A stretch of 42,231 nt of DNA from Ruminococcus flavefaciens FD-1 (GTDB lineage: Bacteria; Bacillota; Clostridia; Oscillospirales; Ruminococcaceae), in assembly GCA_000174895.1 (NCBI GenBank), contig ACOK01000096.1, positions 1 through 42,231 of the forward strand. Direction: 5' to 3'. Of this stretch, positions 1 through 7,664 are shown in pieces; within the stretch, counting starts at the first letter, position 1, and each line of letters opens with the position of its first letter. The position numbers and the translations under genes were made by a program. The notes beneath the pieces were generated by a model. That model had not been told where the DNA came from. It saw only the letters and a program-made list of their open reading frames with translations, and ran no database searches.

Positions 1-19
1 GCGGAAGCGATTTTTCCCC

Positions 20-48
20 TTGACATTTTGCGATTTCTGATGTATAAT
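20..48 (+). promoter_or_regulatory. Consensus sigma-70 type promoter for the tRNA-Thr locus
   Basis: TTGACA at 20-25 and TATAAT at 43-48 are separated by exactly 17 bases. No ORF starts downstream before the tRNA copies, the first of which begins at 127, so this is most simply the promoter of the tRNA-Thr locus into which the mobile element inserted. Confidence 0.7.
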
Positions 49-126
49 TAATGATAGTCTGTGGGCTTTATCCATCATGGGCAGCGCATCTGTAATGTTC
101 AGAGCGTCTTATAAATTTTAATATTT

Positions 127-283
127 GCTTGTGTAGCACAGTTGGTAGTGCAGCGAATTTGCTGAGCAGACGACCGCTGCCGGCGGCAGAGGAAGGGAGC
201 CTGTGAAGGAAAGAAATATGGAGCAATGGGAGCGAAAGCGAAGCAGTGCGACTTATTTCTGACCGACAATGAGCAGGTCTCGG
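127..283 (+). pseudogene. Decayed tRNA-Thr copy 1
   Basis: Positions 127-154 match the acceptor strand and D-arm of the tRNA-Thr copies at 340 and 453 (GCTTGTGTAGCACAGTTGG and onward). The anticodon arm is interrupted by about 110 bases of unrelated, GC-richer sequence, and the 3' side of the anticodon stem resumes at 268 (AATGAGCAGGTC). It is followed at 291-302 by an ATAAAGCGACA-type motif also seen after copy 2. The T-arm and acceptor 3' strand are missing, so this cannot be a working tRNA. Confidence 0.65.
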
Positions 284-339
284 ACTGAAAATAAAGCGAC
301 AACCGTGCAGCACCCTTACAAAATTCAAAAATTTAATAT

Positions 340-394
340 GCTTGTGTAGCACAGTTGGTAGTGCAGCTCATTCGTAATGAGCAGGTCGTGGGTT
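340..394 (+). pseudogene. tRNA-Thr(CGU) 5' part, cut in the T-arm (left attachment junction)
   Basis: The acceptor 5' strand, D-arm, anticodon arm (stem GCTCA/TGAGC, loop TTCGTAA, anticodon CGT) and the 5' strand of the T-stem (GTGGG) are present. The sequence leaves the tRNA consensus right after the first two T-loop bases at 394. A matching tRNA 3' part (CGAGTCCCGT then CACAAGCT) lies at 24651-24668, and joining the two gives a normal tRNA-Thr cloverleaf. This is therefore read as the attL side of an element inserted in the T-arm. TAAAGAGAC just inside (400-408) is the reverse complement of GTCTCTTTA just inside the right end (24619-24627). Confidence 0.75.
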
Positions 395-452
395 GTCGAT
401 AAAGAGACATCCAAAATAGTCGGACATACAAACCTTACATTATAATAAATAT

Positions 453-525
453 GCTTGTGTGGCGCAGCTGGTAGCGCAATTGATTCGTAATCAATAGGCC
501 GTCGGTTCAAATCCGATCACAAGCT
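453..525 (+). tRNA. tRNA-Thr (anticodon CGU), complete
   Basis: A full 73-nt cloverleaf can be folded by eye: acceptor GCTTGTG/CACAAGC with discriminator T, D-arm with GGCGC...GCGC, anticodon stem ATTGA/TCAAT with loop TTCGTAA (anticodon CGT), five-base variable loop AGGCC, and T-stem GTCGG/CCGAT with loop TTCAAAT. The 3' CCA is not encoded. It lies 58 bases inside the inferred left end of the element, so it may be element-borne and able to replace the tRNA-Thr gene destroyed by insertion. Confidence 0.93.
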
Positions 526-530
526 CTTAA

Positions 531-558
531 AACCGTTCAGAATAACTGAGCGGTTTTT
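531..558 (+). terminator. Rho-independent terminator after tRNA-Thr
   Basis: Inverted repeat AACCGTTCAG (531-540) and CTGAGCGGTT (546-555) followed by a run of T. A very similar hairpin follows the next gene at 2203-2226 and appears to be part of the same duplicated unit. Confidence 0.75.
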
Positions 559-569
559 ATTTTCAACAG

Positions 570-598
570 TTGCTTTTTCGGGCAATATAAGTTATAAT
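570..598 (+). promoter_or_regulatory. Promoter of the first AAA/PD-(D/E)XK gene
   Basis: TTGCTT at 570-575 and TATAAT at 593-598 with a 17-base spacer, 32 bases upstream of the start codon at 630. A strong ribosome binding site (AGAAGGAGG) precedes that start. Confidence 0.6.
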
Positions 599-629
599 AT
601 AATAAACAGTAACAGAAGGAGGCACAGCA

Positions 630-2192
630 ATGGGAATATACCTTAATCCTGATAATATGGATTTCCAGGAGGCGTTGAATTCAGAGATATATGTTGACAA
701 GACAGAACTGATCAAGAGAACCAATAGTATAATTCAAACTAAAAATAAATACATATGCGTAAGCCGTCCCAGAAGATTTGGAAAGTCTATGGCAGGAGAT
801 ATGCTTGCAGCATATTACAGCAGAGGCTGTGACTCTAAAGAAATGTTCAGCGGTTTCAAAATTGCATCTGATGCGAATTTTGAGAAGCATCTGAATAAAT
901 ACAATGTTATTCATCTAAATATGGTGAGATTCCTTGGAGAAGCCAAGAATATTGATGAAATGATACAATTCATATCCGAGGATATTATCGACGAGATAAC
1001 CGAACAGTTCCCCGAACTTAATATGCCGAGAAGAAAGACTCTGCTTAATGTTTTGAACAAGGCATTTGCTCAGTATAAGATACCTTTTGTATTTGTCATA
1101 GATGAATGGGACTGCATATTCAGAGAGATGAAAAATGATAAGGGATCTCAGGAGAGGTATCTTGATTTTTTAAGAGATATATTGAAAGACCAGAGTTATG
1201 TCGCTCTTGCGTACATGACAGGAATACTGCCGATAAAGAAATACGGAAAGCACTCAGCGCTGAATATGTTCACGGAGATCGCAATGACGAATACCCGTGA
1301 ATACGCTGAATATACCGGCTTTACCGAAGCAGAGGTCAAGGAGCTTTGTGAGAAGTATGATATGCCCTTTGATGAGACTAAGCGGTGGTATGACGGCTAC
1401 AATCTGAAAGGAATCTCCATATATAATCCTCGTTCAGTTGTAATGTCAATGACGGGACACGACTTCGACAGCTACTGGACTTCAACCGAAACATACGAAG
1501 CGTTAAAGGTCTATATCCAGATGAACTTTGACGGACTCCGTGAAAAAGTTATCGATATGATCGCAGGAGAAAAGGTAAGCGTAAATACCGGTAAATTCCA
1601 GAACGATATGAGCACCTTTTACAGTGCTGACGATGTATTGACCTTGCTGATACACCTCGGCTACCTGACATACAATGAGGGAAAAGTATGGATACCCAAC
1701 AGCGAGGTGCAGCAGGAGTTCATCAATTCTATAGAGGATGGCGGCTGGGAAACTGTCATGAATGCGATACGCTCATCTGACGAACTTATCGAAGCGACGA
1801 TAAATGGCGATGAAGAAAAGGTCGCTAAAATGGTAGAAAAGGCTCATGATGAGAATGCGTCTGTCATTGGATACAATAATGAAACATCGCTTAGCTGCGT
1901 GATATCGCTTGCCTATTATTCGGCAAGAAAGGAGTACATCATTCATAGGGAGCTCGCCACAGGAAAAGGCTTTGCAGATCTTGTCTTTATCCCCCGAAAG
2001 ACTTCTGATAAGCCGGCTATGGTCATAGAGCTTAAATGGGATAAGTCCGCAGATACTGCAATCGAGCAGATAAAGCGCAGACAGTATACAGACAAAGTAT
2101 CCGAGTATACAGGAGATATCATTTTGGTCGGTATCAGTTATGATACTGAAACCAAAAGTCATAGCTGTATAATTGAAAAGATAACTAAATAA
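630..2192 (+). CDS. AAA-ATPase-like / PD-(D/E)XK nuclease family protein, copy 1
   Basis: 520 aa. The N-terminal part matches the AAA-ATPase-like family (PF09820 type): an opening GIYLNPDNMDFQEALNSEIY, a Walker A-like RPRRFGKS at residues 46-53 and a Walker B-like IDEWD at 157-161. The C-terminal part carries a PD-(D/E)XK nuclease core with GFADLVF (Asp about 450) and VIELKWD (Glu and Lys about 467-469), followed by the AIEQIKRRQY helix typical of this family. These proteins are abundant in gut Firmicutes and Bacteroidetes, often in many copies; their role is unproven, with roles in mobile DNA or defence proposed. It has its own promoter and terminator. A near-identical second copy follows directly. 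The family assignment is firm; a cellular function cannot be given. Confidence 0.9.
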   Translation: MGIYLNPDNMDFQEALNSEIYVDKTELIKRTNSIIQTKNKYICVSRPRRFGKSMAGDMLAAYYSRGCDSKEMFSGFKIASDANFEKHLNKYNVIHLNMVRFLGEAKNIDEMIQFISEDIIDEITEQFPELNMPRRKTLLNVLNKAFAQYKIPFVFVIDEWDCIFREMKNDKGSQERYLDFLRDILKDQSYVALAYMTGILPIKKYGKHSALNMFTEIAMTNTREYAEYTGFTEAEVKELCEKYDMPFDETKRWYDGYNLKGISIYNPRSVVMSMTGHDFDSYWTSTETYEALKVYIQMNFDGLREKVIDMIAGEKVSVNTGKFQNDMSTFYSADDVLTLLIHLGYLTYNEGKVWIPNSEVQQEFINSIEDGGWETVMNAIRSSDELIEATINGDEEKVAKMVEKAHDENASVIGYNNETSLSCVISLAYYSARKEYIIHRELATGKGFADLVFIPRKTSDKPAMVIELKWDKSADTAIEQIKRRQYTDKVSEYTGDIILVGISYDTETKSHSCIIEKITK

Positions 2193-2202
2193 TACTGCTT
2201 TC

Positions 2203-2230
2203 AAACCGTTCACTAATGAGCGGTTTTTCT
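2203..2230 (+). terminator. Terminator after AAA/PD-(D/E)XK copy 1
   Basis: AAACCGTTCA (2203-2212) pairs with TGAGCGGTTT (2217-2226), followed by a T-rich stretch. It is the duplicated partner of the hairpin at 531-558. Confidence 0.75.
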
Positions 2231-2239
2231 TTTTTGCAG

Positions 2240-2268
2240 TTGATTTTTTCTATGATATAGGGTATAAT
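2240..2268 (+). promoter_or_regulatory. Promoter of the second AAA/PD-(D/E)XK gene
   Basis: TTGATT at 2240-2245 and TATAAT at 2263-2268, spacer 17. The sequence is diverged but homologous in position to the promoter at 570-598, so the tandem duplication included promoter and preceding terminator. Confidence 0.55.
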
Positions 2269-2299
2269 AAATATAATAAACGGAAAAGGAGGCACAGCA

Positions 2300-3863
2300 A
2301 TGGGAATATATCTTAATCCTGATAATATGGATTTTCAGGAGGCGTTGAATTCAGAGATATATGTTGACAAGACAGAACTGATCAAGAGAACCAATAGTAT
2401 AATTCATACTAATAATAAATACATATGCATAAGCCGCCCAAGAAGATTCGGAAAGTCTATGGCAGGAGATATGCTTGCAGCATATTACAGCAGAGGCTGT
2501 GACTCTAAAGAAATGTTCAGCGGTTTCAAAATTGCATCTGATACAAATTTTGAGAAGCATCTGAATAAATACAATGTTATTCATATAAATATGCTTGATT
2601 TTATTGATTCAAGGGAATCGATAAATGAAGCTATAGATTATCTTTCAAGGCGACTTATATATGAGATAAAACAAGAAAATGGTGATGTGAACTGCTTTGA
2701 CTGGAACGATCTGATGTCGGTTCTGGCAGATGTTTTCCATGAGAAAAAAGTACCGTTTATTTTTGTTATCGATGAGTGGGACTGCGTATTCCGTGAATAT
2801 AAAAGAAATACGGAAGGTCAGAGCGAATACCTTGACTTTCTAAGGCGAATACTCAAAGGTCAAAGCTACATTGCTCTTGCATACATGACGGGAATACTGC
2901 CGATAAAGAAATACGGAAAGCACTCAGCGCTGAATATGTTCACGGAGATCGCAATGACCAATACCCGTGAATACGCTGAATTTACAGGATTTACCGAAGC
3001 AGAGGTCAAGGAGCTTTGTAAGAAGTATGATATGCCCTTTGATGAGACTAAGCGGTGGTATGACGGTTACAATCTGAAAGGAATCTCCATATATAATCCT
3101 CGCTCAGTTGTAATGTCAATGACGGGACACGATTTCGACAGCTACTGGACTTCAACCGAAACATACGAAGCGTTAAAGGTCTATATCCAGATGAACTTTG
3201 ACGGACTCCGTGAAAAAGTTATCGACATGATCGCAGGAGAAAAGGTAAGCGTAAATACCGGTAAATTCCAGAACGATATGAGCACCTTTTACAGTGCCGA
3301 CGATGTATTGACCTTGCTGATACACCTCGGCTACCTGACATACAATGATGGGAAAAGTATGGATACCCAACAGCGAGGTGCAGCAGGAGTTCATCAATTC
3401 TATCGAGGATGGCGGCTGGGAAACTGTCATGAATGCGATACGCTCATCTGACGAACTTATCGAAGCGACGATAAATGGCGATGAAGAAAAGGTCGCTAAA
3501 ATGGTAGAAAAGGCTCATGATGAGAATGCGTCTGTCATTGGATACAATAATGAAACATCGCTTAGCTGCGTGATCTCACTTGCCTATTATTCGGCAAGAA
3601 AGGAGTACATCATTCATAGGGAGCTCGCCACAGGAAAAGGTTTTGCAGATCTTGTCTTTATCCCCCGAAAGACTTCTGATAAGCCGGCTATGGTCATAGA
3701 GCTTAAATGGGATAAGTCCGCAGATACTGCGATCGAGCAGATAAAGCGCAGACAGTATACAGATAAAGTATCCGAGTATACAGGCGATATCATTTTGGTC
3801 GGTATCAGTTATGATACTGAAACCAAAAGTCATAGCTGTATAATTGAAAAGATAACAAAATAA
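2300..3863 (+). pseudogene. AAA-ATPase-like / PD-(D/E)XK protein, copy 2, frameshifted
   Basis: A tandem duplicate of the 630-2192 gene at a constant offset of 1670 bases. Reading is open from 2300 to 3451, but one extra base near 3346-3352 (AATGATGGGAAAAG against AATGAGGGAAAAG in copy 1) shifts the frame. The correct frame continues from about 3345 to the stop at 3863 and contains the complete nuclease core (GFADLVF, VIELKWD). Product of the first frame: 383 aa with Walker motifs but no nuclease core. Residues 1-96 and those after about 193 are almost identical to copy 1, while the roughly 96 residues between, which include the Walker B region, differ strongly. It could be a recent pseudogene, a phase-variable gene or a sequencing error in the G/A run. 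Confidence 0.8.
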
Positions 3864-3867
3864 TTTC

Positions 3868-3903
3868 AAAGCCGATCTTGTTGTGAACATGATCGGCTTT
3901 TTG
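3868..3903 (+). terminator. Terminator after AAA/PD-(D/E)XK copy 2
   Basis: AAAGCCGATC (3868-3877) pairs perfectly with GATCGGCTTT (3891-3900), followed by T residues. The sequence is unrelated to the hairpin after copy 1, which marks the end of the duplicated unit. Confidence 0.75.
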
Positions 3904-4457
3904 CATATATAAGGACAGCACAGACGATTTCAGAAAGGTTATACATAAGTCCCCCCAGCGCCAACGGAGAAGCCGTTTCCGGGCACGTCAGCGGCTCCGA
4001 CAGGAAAGACAGCATATCCTCGCAGAAGCCGAAGCAAGCGCCGTCGGGAGCGTATAACATCGCATAAAGAGGACTATGCAGCAGCGCCGTTGTATCATAA
4101 ACAAATCCTACGCACAAGGGTGTAGTCTGCCCAAATGACGAAACTGATGTCTCAGCTTTCGGATCGGGAATTAAGTGCCTCAGCGGAGAAACATCTTCTT
4201 GAACAGAATGGATTTTACGTTAGGTTTATTCTTAACCCCTGTTGTTCAGGACAACACCCCCTGTTGCCTGAGACAACAGGGGTAATTGAATATACCAGTT
4301 TAATATATATATTAATAGCAAAAGAAAGAATATATTGTAAGTGATTTTTGAATGAAAAACAGATAGTTATTTTAATACTGCTGATAATAAAGCAAGTGAA
4401 CTGTTCAGTTGGGACTGCGTAAACAATGAATTTCAGATAGAAAGCCGTGAAGATCTT
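3904..4457. other. Gene-poor stretch upstream of the mobilisation block
   Basis: About 550 bases in which I see no convincing gene. Short open frames exist on both strands (for example minus 3866-4117 and plus 4135-4344), but they lack ribosome binding sites and recognisable domains. The 3900-4130 part is GC-rich and could be a relic. A long hairpin lies at 4235-4283. From 4356 onward the frame of the following gene is already open without a normal start codon. Confidence 0.4.
4235..4283. repeat. Long imperfect hairpin
   Basis: ACCCCTGTTGTTCAGG (from 4235) faces CCTGAGACAACAGGGGT (ending 4283), with an inner CAACA/TGTTG stem around a C-rich loop. The whole 49 bases can fold into one long hairpin with one or two bulges. 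There is no T-run after it, so it is not a classical terminator. A protein-binding or transfer-related site is possible. Confidence 0.55.
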
Positions 4458-5435
4458 TTGCGTCTGAATCTACTGGTGCAGCGGATCGATGAAATGAATG
4501 AACCGGAGGAAGCAAAGATGTTTGCGCTGATGACGAAATATCCGAAGGCCGATATCTCAGAGCTTCTCGCAATGACATACGGGCTTGACAGCATAGAAGC
4601 TTATGTATGCTGCAACGATGACGAGCTGACAGAGCTTGCTTTCGACAATGACTGGCTGCCTGTATTTGAGGATTGCCCACATGATATTATTGATTATCTG
4701 GACAGTGAAAAAGTTGCAGCCGAGATAAATGACAACCGGGAGGGATATATGTACAACGGCTATTATGTTGAACCTGAAGGCTTCATCGCTCCTGACATAT
4801 GTACAGAACTTCCTGAACCTGTGAAAGGCTTTTTCCGTCTGCAATTGGCGGCTGACTGCGACGGAAGGATCGACAGAGACAAAGCAGAGTGGCTGATACT
4901 GCCGTGCAGCAAGGATGAACTGATAGAATTTGAACAGCGGCATGGCACAGCTATCAACAGGATGATATGCATAAAAGCGGAGTCAGCATTGCCGATGATA
5001 TCTCCCCACACCGTAACACAAACAGATATTTCCGAGTTGAATAAGCTGGCAGAAAAGCTTTCCGTACTGAGCAAGGATGAATTCATAAAGCTGAAAGCAG
5101 TAATGGAAATGGGAGAGGTCAGCGGAATTGACCGGACTATGGATGTGGTCAGCCCGCCTGATGAATTTGATTTTGATCCCAATCCGATGGATGAAAGTGT
5201 TTTCGGAAAGATATTTCTTTACAACACTCTTCCTGTTGGCTTTGATACAGAAGTATTTTCAACAGCGGACCTGGGCGAATTCGGTATCAGTATTCTTAGT
5301 GCCAAAGGCGGCATGATGACTTCATACGGAGTGGTCTCAGGTCAGGGACAGGAGCTGTACACCTCGATATATTCAGATCAGAGTCAGACCGAAGATGAGG
5401 AAATTAATGAAGAAACGGAGATGATATTGTCATGA
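4458..5435 (+). CDS. Conjugative-element protein of unknown function (ArdA-like neighbourhood), start uncertain
   Basis: 325 aa from a TTG at 4458. It resembles uncharacterised proteins of Firmicute conjugative and mobilisable elements, sometimes labelled antirestriction or ArdA-like, with features such as LLAMTYGLDSIEAYVC, a DWLPVFEDCPHDIIDYLD stretch and a C-terminal ILSAKGGMMTSYGVVSG. The start is doubtful: the frame is open back to 4356 with no ATG, GTG or TTG and no ribosome binding site at 4458, while ATG 4518 has GGAGGA eight bases upstream. The gene may have lost its 5' end. Its stop overlaps the next start by four bases (ATGA), indicating translational coupling with the DUF6103-like gene. 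A direct antirestriction role is not supported by anything visible. Confidence 0.65.
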   Translation: MRLNLLVQRIDEMNEPEEAKMFALMTKYPKADISELLAMTYGLDSIEAYVCCNDDELTELAFDNDWLPVFEDCPHDIIDYLDSEKVAAEINDNREGYMYNGYYVEPEGFIAPDICTELPEPVKGFFRLQLAADCDGRIDRDKAEWLILPCSKDELIEFEQRHGTAINRMICIKAESALPMISPHTVTQTDISELNKLAEKLSVLSKDEFIKLKAVMEMGEVSGIDRTMDVVSPPDEFDFDPNPMDESVFGKIFLYNTLPVGFDTEVFSTADLGEFGISILSAKGGMMTSYGVVSGQGQELYTSIYSDQSQTEDEEINEETEMILS

Positions 5436-5668
5436 AAGACAGAATAATTTTATCAATGAGCGCAGAAAAACTATCAGCACTGGAGATGTATCTGGCACAA
5501 AAGAATACCACACTGACGGCGGAGATCGATAAATACACAGAACAGCTTTACACAAAGATCGTGCCTCAGAACGTCCGTGAATACATAGACCTGACAACCG
5601 AAAACAGATCCGTGCACAGAGAACGTAAGAACAAAAACTCCGAGGGCAGAACGCCTTCGGAGCAGTAA
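5432..5668 (+). CDS. DUF6103-like small element protein
   Basis: 78 aa, highly charged, no signal or membrane segment. The layout (opening with an acidic helix containing SAEKLSALEMYLAQK, then QLYTKIVPQNVREYID) is that of the small DUF6103-type proteins found next to relaxase genes on Firmicute mobile elements. Function unknown; by context an accessory DNA-processing or regulatory protein. It is coupled to the preceding gene by an ATGA overlap and is followed by the candidate oriT. Confidence 0.65.
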   Translation: MKDRIILSMSAEKLSALEMYLAQKNTTLTAEIDKYTEQLYTKIVPQNVREYIDLTTENRSVHRERKNKNSEGRTPSEQ

Positions 5669-5853
5669 CTATTCTATTGCAAGATAAAGCTGCGCAGTCG
5701 CAGCGTTCACAGCGGACGGCAAAGCCGACCGCATATCGGGGAAATTCATACTTTTCATTTCGGGGTCGCAAATGAGGATGATTTGTAATTTCGGAGTCGT
5801 ATCTCCGCAGATGCCTGTTTACAGGTAAAAACTCAGGAGTCGGAGGCATAAAA
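5669..5853 (+). other. Candidate origin of transfer (oriT)
   Basis: A 185-base non-coding gap directly upstream of the accessory and relaxase genes, dense in small inverted repeats: GCTGCG/CGCAGC with a 4-base loop (about 5690-5706), CGGaCGGC/GCCGaCCG around AAA (about 5713-5731), GGAG/CTCC, and CCTGT/ACAGG just before the ribosome binding site. Two TTTCGGxGTCG direct repeats also occur (near 5757 and 5789). Position and structure fit an oriT, but no nic site can be assigned by eye. Confidence 0.45.
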
Positions 5854-6258
5854 ATGGCATTTGACAACAAAATAAAATTTCCGCTGTGGATCTATCCGCA
5901 GACAAAAGAAGATGTGAAAAATCATTACAAATATGACAATTGTAAATCGCAGAGTGAGTTCATCGAGAAAGCGATATCATTTTACATCGGTTATCTGGAT
6001 GAAGAAAGATCAGTCAGTTATATCTCTCCCATGATAACAGAAACTGTGAAAGCTACGATAAAAGGAACAGAGCAAAGATTGTCACGATTGATATTCAAGG
6101 TCGCAGTTGAGCTCGGAAAAATTTCAAATATTCTTGCGGCAGTAAATGATATCGACGACGAAACAATACGTCAGCTTCAGGCAATGTGCGTCAATGAAGT
6201 GAGAAAAATAAACGGTATTATCAGCTATGAAGATGCAGTTGAAATACAGAGGGAGTAA
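5854..6258 (+). CDS. MobC-like relaxosome accessory protein
   Basis: 134 aa, soluble, preceded by a ribosome binding site (GGAGTCGGAGG) and ending three bases before the relaxase gene. The N-terminal part (IKFPLWIYPQTKEDVKNHYK, then SQSEFIEKAISFYIGYLD) looks like a ribbon-helix-helix DNA-binding segment; the remainder is helical. Proteins of this size and layout precede MobP-type relaxases and help the relaxase bind oriT. The assignment rests on context and the RHH-like N-terminus, so another small plasmid-type DNA-binding protein remains possible. Confidence 0.65.
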   Translation: MAFDNKIKFPLWIYPQTKEDVKNHYKYDNCKSQSEFIEKAISFYIGYLDEERSVSYISPMITETVKATIKGTEQRLSRLIFKVAVELGKISNILAAVNDIDDETIRQLQAMCVNEVRKINGIISYEDAVEIQRE

Positions 6259-6261
6259 ACA

Positions 6262-7620
6262 ATGCCGAGGTTAGTTGTGGTCAGCCGTTACCTTAAAGGC
6301 GGCAGTAAAAAAATATCGAACTATGTAAAATACATCGCTTCCCGTGAGGGAGCGGCAACAGTGAAAGAGAATAACGGAACAGCTCCTGCTACGCAAAAAC
6401 AGCAGGAGCTTATTTTGTCTTTGCTGAAAGATTTTCCCGAAAGTGAAAAAAGTATCGCATATGAAAAATACAAGAACGGTTCTACTCAGAAAAATGCTTC
6501 TGAATTTGTTTCGGAAACTATCAGACTCCACGCTGATATTGCGGCAAACAAGAAAAACTATGTGGGCTATCTTGCAAATCGTCCCGGCGCTGTAAAGTTC
6601 GGATCTCACGGATTATTTTCGCAGACTGACGAGCCGATCGATCTTGAAAAAACAGCAAAAGAAATTTCAGAGCATAAAGGAAATGTGTGGACTCATGTTG
6701 TATCACTGCGCAGAGATGATGCGCAGAAAATGGGATACGAAGATCTGACAGCATGGCGGGAACTTGTGAAAAGACAGATACCAAACATCGCAAAGCAATC
6801 GAAAATAAAAATGGAAAATCTTAAATGGTATGCCGCATTTCATGATAAAGAAACAAATCCCCACGTTCACATTGTTGTGTATTCAACAAATGAGCGTGAG
6901 GGATTTTTAACTAAGCAGGGATGTGAAAAAATACGAAGCGGATTTATGAATGATATCTACACTGATGAACTGAAACATCTTTACCAGCAGCAAACTGATG
7001 TGCGTGACCTTCTTAAAAAAGGAAGTGCAGAGCTTATGGAAAAGCTTAAAGAAGATATTTCAAACGGAAGTGATTCAGATACAGATGTTATTGAACTTAT
7101 AAAAAAGCTTCACGGACAATTACGGAATACAAAAGGAAAAAAGGTTTACGGCTATCTGAAAAAGGATGTAAAGAAAACGGTCGATGAAATATTTTTCAGG
7201 CTTTCACAGAATGATTCCATACAGAAAATGTACAAGCTATGGTGTGATATGGAACAGGCAAAGCATGATTTTTATTCTTCCGCAAAAGTTGAATTACCGT
7301 CAATGGTTGATAACGAACATTTCAGATCGGTGAAAAATATGATAATTCAGGCAGCGAACGAAATTCATCCTGAGTTGATCGTGGAAGAAAACAGCGAGAT
7401 CATTTCAGATACAGTCAACCTCTCTCCGCCGGAAGATAACTTGCAGATATATTCCGATGCTGTTCATGGACTTCTCGTCAGTATGAGCTTTTTGCTGTAT
7501 GATGACTACAGCAAAGAACAGCGACAGCTTCAGTCAAAAGTTGATAAGAAGCTTAAACAGGCTATACGCAGAAAGAAACAGGAACTTGGTGTGAAGGTGG
7601 ATATCGAGCATGGATTATAA
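6262..7620 (+). CDS. MobP3-type relaxase
   Basis: 452 aa. Relaxases nick one strand at oriT and pilot it into the recipient cell. Recognisable features of the MobP3 group are the opening MPRLVVVSRYLKGGSKK, the YVKYIASREG segment with candidate catalytic tyrosines (about 21 and 24), ATQKQQELI, YLANRPG, KFGSHGLFS, the NVWTHVVSLRRDDA strand and the metal-binding histidine motif NPHVHIVVYS (His 201 and 203). The C-terminal half is charged and helical with no primase or helicase domain visible. It is coupled to the accessory gene upstream. With no type IV secretion genes in the window, it implies mobilisation by a co-resident conjugative element. Confidence 0.88.
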   Translation: MPRLVVVSRYLKGGSKKISNYVKYIASREGAATVKENNGTAPATQKQQELILSLLKDFPESEKSIAYEKYKNGSTQKNASEFVSETIRLHADIAANKKNYVGYLANRPGAVKFGSHGLFSQTDEPIDLEKTAKEISEHKGNVWTHVVSLRRDDAQKMGYEDLTAWRELVKRQIPNIAKQSKIKMENLKWYAAFHDKETNPHVHIVVYSTNEREGFLTKQGCEKIRSGFMNDIYTDELKHLYQQQTDVRDLLKKGSAELMEKLKEDISNGSDSDTDVIELIKKLHGQLRNTKGKKVYGYLKKDVKKTVDEIFFRLSQNDSIQKMYKLWCDMEQAKHDFYSSAKVELPSMVDNEHFRSVKNMIIQAANEIHPELIVEENSEIISDTVNLSPPEDNLQIYSDAVHGLLVSMSFLLYDDYSKEQRQLQSKVDKKLKQAIRRKKQELGVKVDIEHGL

Positions 7621-7625
7621 ATCCG

Positions 7626-7655
7626 AACAGGCTATTGCGATCGCAATAGCCTGTT
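7626..7655. terminator. Perfect 30-bp palindrome between relaxase and agr operon
   Basis: AACAGGCTATTGCGA is followed immediately by its exact reverse complement. It lies between the convergent ends of the relaxase gene (plus) and agrD (minus), so it most simply acts as a bidirectional terminator, although no strong T-run follows on the plus strand. It could also be a protein-binding site. Confidence 0.6.
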
Positions 7656-7664
7656 ATCGGAATG

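Noticed and set aside
3866..4117. 83-aa minus-strand ORF after the duplicated genes
   Set aside because: Starts within unremarkable sequence without a ribosome binding site, ends in a terminator hairpin of the preceding gene, and shows no domain.
4135..4344. 69-aa plus-strand ORF
   Set aside because: It runs through the long hairpin at 4235-4283 and has no ribosome binding site or family resemblance.
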